Below, in pieces: positions 60,402 through 64,000 of a DNA stretch of 64,000 bases. The translations under genes were made by a program, and so were the position numbers. The notes below the pieces were generated by a model. That model searched no databases and was not told the origin of the DNA. It saw nothing but the letters and a program-made list of their open reading frames with translations. Source of the DNA: Methylobacterium gnaphalii. Its GTDB lineage: Bacteria; Pseudomonadota; Alphaproteobacteria; Rhizobiales; Beijerinckiaceae. The DNA lies in assembly GCF_007992215.1 (NCBI RefSeq), contig NZ_BJZV01000022.1, positions 1 through 64,000 of the forward strand, given 5' to 3'. How positions within the stretch are numbered: position 1 is the stretch's first letter; each line of letters opens with the position of its first letter.

Positions 60402-61430
60402 CTACGCCGCCTCGCCGAGTGATTCGAGGGGCGCGTCATCCGGATCGAGGAAGGCGCGGCGCAGGAGTTCGAGCGCCAAAGCAGGATCACTCGTGGTAAG
60501 CAGCCGGGTGCGCTCAGAGGCGGGAAGCGCTCCCGGACCGGCGTGCTCGACGTAGGAAGCGAGGTGCTTGCGCGCGTGCCGGACACCCATCGCGGGACCG
60601 TAGAGGGCAATCAGGCCCTCGTAGTGCTCGCAGGCGATCGCGGCGCGCTCCTCGCGCGACGGCTCGGGACGCGGCTGTCCGGCGAGCGCGGACGCGATGG
60701 CACCGACGAGCCAGGGCCGGCCCTGGGCGGCCCGGCCGATCATCACACCGGCCGCGCCAGAGGCCGCGAGGCAGGCGCGAGCCTCGCTGAGGCTCGTGAT
60801 GTCACCGTTGGCGAAGACCGGGATGCGCACCGCCTGCACGACGGCGCGGATTGCGGTCCAGTCGGCGCTGCCCTTGTAGAATTGCTGCCGGGTGCGGCCA
60901 TGAACCGTCACGGCGTTGAGGCCGAGCCTTTCGGCGCGTTGCGCGAGATCGGCGGCGTTGAGGCTAGCCTCGTCCCAGCCGAGCCGCATCTTCACCGTGA
61001 CCGGCACGCTGACAGCGTCCCGCACGGCAGCGAGCAGCCGCTCCGCATTGTCGAGGTCGCGCATCAGGGCGGAGCCCGCCGCGCCGCCGGTCACCGTCTT
61101 GGCCGGGCAGCCCATGTTCACGTCGATCACATCGGCCCCGGTCTCAACCGCGATGCGGGCGGCCCGCGCCATCGGCTCGGGCGCGCAGCCGGCAAGCTGA
61201 ACAACGTGCGGGGAGACGCCTGCCCCTTCCGAGCGAAGCTGAGACTCGGCATCGCCGAGAGCGAGTTCGGCCGCCGCCACCATCTCGGAAATGACGGCGC
61301 TCGCGCCGTAGCGGCGTGCGATCCGGCGCATGTATAGGTCTGTGACGCCCGAGAGGGGTGCGAGCAGCGCCGGCACCCCGGCCTCGGCGCCACCGCCCCT
61401 CAGAACGCTCAAATAATGATCATCCGACAT
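60402..61430 (-). CDS. dusB: tRNA-dihydrouridine synthase DusB (NifR3)
   Basis: 342 aa from ATG 61430 ([20 protein letters not shown]); upstream frame to 61466 has no better signal. The TIM-barrel FMN enzyme shows [20 protein letters not shown], the catalytic Cys in [20 protein letters not shown], and [16 protein letters not shown]. Reduces specific uridines in the D-loop. This gene is historically nifR3 and heads the ntr operon in Rhizobium and Rhodobacter, as here. Divergent from ispDF. Confidence 0.95.
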   Translation of the reverse strand: MSDDHYLSVLRGGGAEAGVPALLAPLSGVTDLYMRRIARRYGASAVISEMVAAAELALGDAESQLRSEGAGVSPHVVQLAGCAPEPMARAARIAVETGADVIDVNMGCPAKTVTGGAAGSALMRDLDNAERLLAAVRDAVSVPVTVKMRLGWDEASLNAADLAQRAERLGLNAVTVHGRTRQQFYKGSADWTAIRAVVQAVRIPVFANGDITSLSEARACLAASGAAGVMIGRAAQGRPWLVGAIASALAGQPRPEPSREERAAIACEHYEGLIALYGPAMGVRHARKHLASYVEHAGPGALPASERTRLLTTSDPALALELLRRAFLDPDDAPLESLGEAA

Positions 61431-61541
61431 TCTGCACAATAAATAGACAAATCCGGCCGGGCGCAAGCGGTTCTTCGGTTTGCCTTCGCGTTAGGCACCG
61501 CTTAAGAGCCAGCCGGCATCGACACCCGTTCAGAGGCCTCC

Positions 61542-62840
61542 ATGTCAGACCCCGCCGCTAGGCCTAGGACCGCCGCGGTGGTCGTCGCAGCTGGCAAGGG
61601 ACTGCGCATCGGCGGCGACCTGCCGAAGCAGTATCGCCGGGTGGGCGGTCGGGCCGTTCTGACCCGCACCCTGGCGGCCCTCGCCCAACACCCGGACATT
61701 GACCGCATCCAGCCGGTCATCGCGCCGGACGCGGCCGATTTCTACCGTGAATGCCTCGCCGATCTCGATATCGATCTTGGCAAGAAGCTTTCCGAGCCGG
61801 TCGAAGGCGGTGCGACCCGCCAGCAATCCGTGCGTGCCGGTCTCGAGGCGCTCGCCGTTACGGGTGGAGTGCCGGACCTCGTCCTCGTTCACGACGCCGC
61901 CCGCCCCCATGTGGCGACGGATCTCATCGACCGCGCCATCCGGGCAGGCCGCGAGCACGGCGCTGCGGTGCCGGGCGTGGCCGTCTCCGATACGATCAAG
62001 CTCGTCGAGCCGATCGCCCCCGGCATCGGCCGCGTCCACGAGACGCCGGCCCGCGAGGCGCTGCGCGCCGTGCAGACCCCGCAGGCCTTCGGCTATGCGG
62101 CGCTGATCGCTGCGCATCGGCGCGCCGCCGACGAGGGACGCGACGGCTTCACCGATGACGGCGCGCTCGCCGAATGGGCGGGGCTGCAGGTGGTGGTGTT
62201 CGAGGGCGACGCCGCCAACCGCAAGATCACACAGCCGAGCGACCTGATCGAGGCCGATCGCTCTTTCTCGCAGGGCGCTGGCGATGTATCGGTCTCAGCC
62301 ATGACCACGCTCGTCTCGCGCCTCGCTACCGGCTTCGACGTCCACAAGTTCGGACCGGGCGACCATGTCTGGCTCGGCGGCGTGAAGATCCCGGCGGATC
62401 GCGGCGTCATCGCGCATTCGGACGGAGACGTGGTGCTGCACGCGCTCACCGACGCTCTGCTCGGCACCATCGCCGACGGCGACATCGGCACGCATTTTCC
62501 GCCCTCCGACGAACAGTGGCGCGGCGCCGCCTCAGACCAGTTCCTGGCGCATGCCGTCCAGCTCGTGCGGGCCAAGGGGGGCAAGATCGACCATCTCGAC
62601 ATCACCGTGCTCGCCGAGGCGCCGCGCATCGGCAAACACCGCGATGCGATCCGGGCCCGGATTGCCGACATTGCAGGCGTCCCGATCGCCTGCGTCTCGA
62701 TCAAGGCGACGACGACCGAGACGCTGGGCTTCGTCGGGCGGGCCGAAGGTCTCGCCGCTCAGGCCGCCGCGAGCGTGCGCCTACCCGAGATCTGCGCCGA
62801 GCTCGACGCCGAGGCGGAGCAGGCCGCCCGCCAGTCTTGA
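61542..62840 (+). CDS. ispDF: Bifunctional IspD/IspF isoprenoid enzyme
   Basis: 432 aa fusion. IspD part (about 1-230): VVVAAGKGLRIGGDLPKQYR, FVHDAARP-like LVHDAARPHVATDLIDRAI, and TPQAFGYAAL. IspF part (about 265-425): GFDVHKFGPGDHVWLGG, IAHSDGDVVLHALTDALLGT and DIGTHFPPSDEQW. It makes CDP-methylerythritol and then the cyclic diphosphate in the MEP pathway. The fusion is usual in alphaproteobacteria. It overlaps the cinA-like start by 4 bases. Confidence 0.97.
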   Translation: MSDPAARPRTAAVVVAAGKGLRIGGDLPKQYRRVGGRAVLTRTLAALAQHPDIDRIQPVIAPDAADFYRECLADLDIDLGKKLSEPVEGGATRQQSVRAGLEALAVTGGVPDLVLVHDAARPHVATDLIDRAIRAGREHGAAVPGVAVSDTIKLVEPIAPGIGRVHETPAREALRAVQTPQAFGYAALIAAHRRAADEGRDGFTDDGALAEWAGLQVVVFEGDAANRKITQPSDLIEADRSFSQGAGDVSVSAMTTLVSRLATGFDVHKFGPGDHVWLGGVKIPADRGVIAHSDGDVVLHALTDALLGTIADGDIGTHFPPSDEQWRGAASDQFLAHAVQLVRAKGGKIDHLDITVLAEAPRIGKHRDAIRARIADIAGVPIACVSIKATTTETLGFVGRAEGLAAQAAASVRLPEICAELDAEAEQAARQS

Positions 62841-63331
62841 TCGAGGATGCCGCGCTTCTCGCCCGCGCCGAGACGCTGCTGCGGGCCTACGAGACCGCGG
62901 GATTGCGGATCGCGACGGCCGAATCGTGCACCGGCGGTCTCGTGGCGGCGCTGCTGACTGCGATCGCCGGCTCCTCCGCGGTGGTCGAGCGGGGGTTCGT
63001 CACCTACTCGAACGAGGCCAAAACGGACCTCATCGGCGTCCCCGAGGAGATGCTGCGCGCTCATGGCGCCGTCAGCGAGCCGACCGCACGTGCCATGGCG
63101 AAGGGCGCGCTTGCCGCTTCGCGGGCGGACGTTGCAGTCTCGATTACCGGGATCGCCGGGCCAGGCGGCGGCACACCGGACAAGCCGGTCGGGCTCGTGC
63201 ATTTCGGGTTGGCCCGAGGGAACGGCGAGGCGCGTCACCAGGAGCGCCGCTACGGTCCGCTGTGCCGCGGCGAGATCCGCCGCCGGGCGGTGGAGGATGC
63301 CCTCTCGCTCCTCGAAGGCATCCTGGGCTGA
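62837..63331 (+). CDS. CinA C-terminal domain protein (nicotinamide-nucleotide amidase type)
   Basis: 164 aa from a TTG overlapping the ispDF stop. Only the PncC-like domain is present: LRIATAESCTGGLVAALLTA (about 24-43), VVERGFVTYSNEAKTDLIGV, and AVSITGIAGPGGGTPDKPVG (about 101-120). It deamidates nicotinamide mononucleotide, recycling NAD breakdown products. The N-terminal MoCF/ADP-ribose domain of full CinA is absent, a common arrangement. Confidence 0.88.
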   Translation: MIEDAALLARAETLLRAYETAGLRIATAESCTGGLVAALLTAIAGSSAVVERGFVTYSNEAKTDLIGVPEEMLRAHGAVSEPTARAMAKGALAASRADVAVSITGIAGPGGGTPDKPVGLVHFGLARGNGEARHQERRYGPLCRGEIRRRAVEDALSLLEGILG

Positions 63332-63405
63332 CACGTCGCCCTCCGGGGCATCGCCCTCAATCGTGGTCCGACAGCACCGAACTGGATCGACCAAGCTGGT
63401 CCAGC

Positions 63406-64000
63406 TCAGTACTCGCTGTAGTCGACCCCCGGGCCGTCATATCCTCCGGCGAACGGATCGTAGGAACGCCGTCGTGGCTGCGTCGCATAGCGGTATCCGG
63501 CCGAACGTCCAGTTTGCATCCCGGCCGTCATTACATTGCCGTCCTCGTCGTCGCGGCGTTGGCGGACGGTGCGGTAACCCGGGTTGCGTCTGGTGCCGGC
63601 CACCGCCTCGGGCACCTCACCCTGCAGCGTGATCCGCGTGTTGGCCATGCCGTGCGCCTTGATCAGGCTGTAGAGCGTTGCGGCATTGCCCGGCGAGAGC
63701 CGCACGCAGCCATGCGAGGCGGCGCGGCCGAGGCTGCGGACTTGGTTGGTGCCGTGGATGGCGTGGCCGATCTGCGTGAAGAACACGGCATGCGGCATCG
63801 GCGCATTGTCGAACTCACGCGAGAAGTGGCTCGCCTCCATCCGGAACGGACGATAGCTGCCGCTCGGCGTGTCGTAGCCGGAGACACCAGTGGAGACCGG
63901 CCAGGTGTAGCGCGGTTGACCGTCGACCGTGACCCGCATGCGCTGGCTCGACTTGTCAACGTCGATGCGGACCTCGGCCGAGGCCGCACTCGCAAGGGTC
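63406..64000 (-). CDS. L,D-transpeptidase (YkuD family), 5' end cut by the window edge
   Basis: The frame is open to the window edge: the last visible upstream codons read TLASAASAEVRIDVDKSSQR, the end of a signal peptide. The YkuD domain follows: RYTWPVSTGVSGYDTPSGSY, HAVFFTQIGHAIHGTNQ and the catalytic Cys in AASHGCVRLSPGNAATLYSL. The C-terminus is a Tyr/Arg/Gly-rich tail. It would make 3-3 crosslinks in peptidoglycan or attach proteins. Convergent with the cinA-like gene. Confidence 0.92.
   Translation of the reverse strand, partial: TLASAASAEVRIDVDKSSQRMRVTVDGQPRYTWPVSTGVSGYDTPSGSYRPFRMEASHFSREFDNAPMPHAVFFTQIGHAIHGTNQVRSLGRAASHGCVRLSPGNAATLYSLIKAHGMANTRITLQGEVPEAVAGTRRNPGYRTVRQRRDDEDGNVMTAGMQTGRSAGYRYATQPRRRSYDPFAGGYDGPGVDYSEY

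Overview
The window looks like the chromosome of a high-GC alphaproteobacterium of the Rhizobiales, most likely Methylobacteriaceae (Methylobacterium or Methylorubrum). The evidence is the gene order dusB-ntrB-ntrC-ntrY-ntrX-hfq-hflX, fused ispDF, a QLAFDL-type HdaA next to ppk-ppx and purMN, a MucR-family regulator, a DUF3309 protein and a small secreted protein of the GCG_CRPN type. The genus is an inference from gene content and was not tested by alignment.

Positions 1 to about 24,940 are the right part of an integrated tailed-phage genome (HK97-type head module). On the minus strand, from right to left, it has a Cro-like repressor, small early genes, a GapR-like protein, a RusA-like protein, an MT-A70 methylase, a DnaT/O-like replication protein carrying a perfect 10-bp iteron array, a GcrA-like regulator and a NusG paralogue. 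Then follow a variable patch (6.3-9.0 kb), HNH endonuclease, terminase small and large subunits, portal, S49 capsid protease and the first 52 codons of the major capsid protein. On the plus strand are the CI/LexA-type repressor and a long run of small, mostly overlapping genes (17.3-24.9 kb) with an HNH endonuclease, a C5-cytosine methylase that overlaps a second meaningful frame, DUF3850, an excisionase-like protein and a tyrosine integrase. The prophage ends in the anticodon loop of a tRNA-Pro(UGG) fragment. The cro/cI intergenic region and the head of the plus-strand operon share a 16-nt promoter/operator string. Tail and lysis genes, if present, lie beyond the left edge.

The variable cargo stands out: an AT-rich gene with a HEPN-like motif (7959-8948), a DUF4145 gene inserted against the direction of the early operon (15123-15860), a decayed second HNH copy, a degenerate initiator-tRNA-like gene, and a set of phage genes that resemble host cell-cycle regulators (GcrA, GapR, adenine methylase).

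From 25 kb onward the DNA is host chromosome: a secreted repeat protein, minCDE (division-site placement), ppx-ppk (polyphosphate) with hdaA, purM-purN (purines), a lipoprotein, ndk, a DUF2147 protein, an OMP25/OprB-type porin broken by a pentanucleotide expansion, mucR, two divergently arranged heavy-metal RND efflux systems, a cytochrome c, the nitrogen-regulation and RNA-chaperone operon (dusB to hflX), ispDF, a stand-alone CinA C-terminal domain and an L,D-transpeptidase cut by the right edge.
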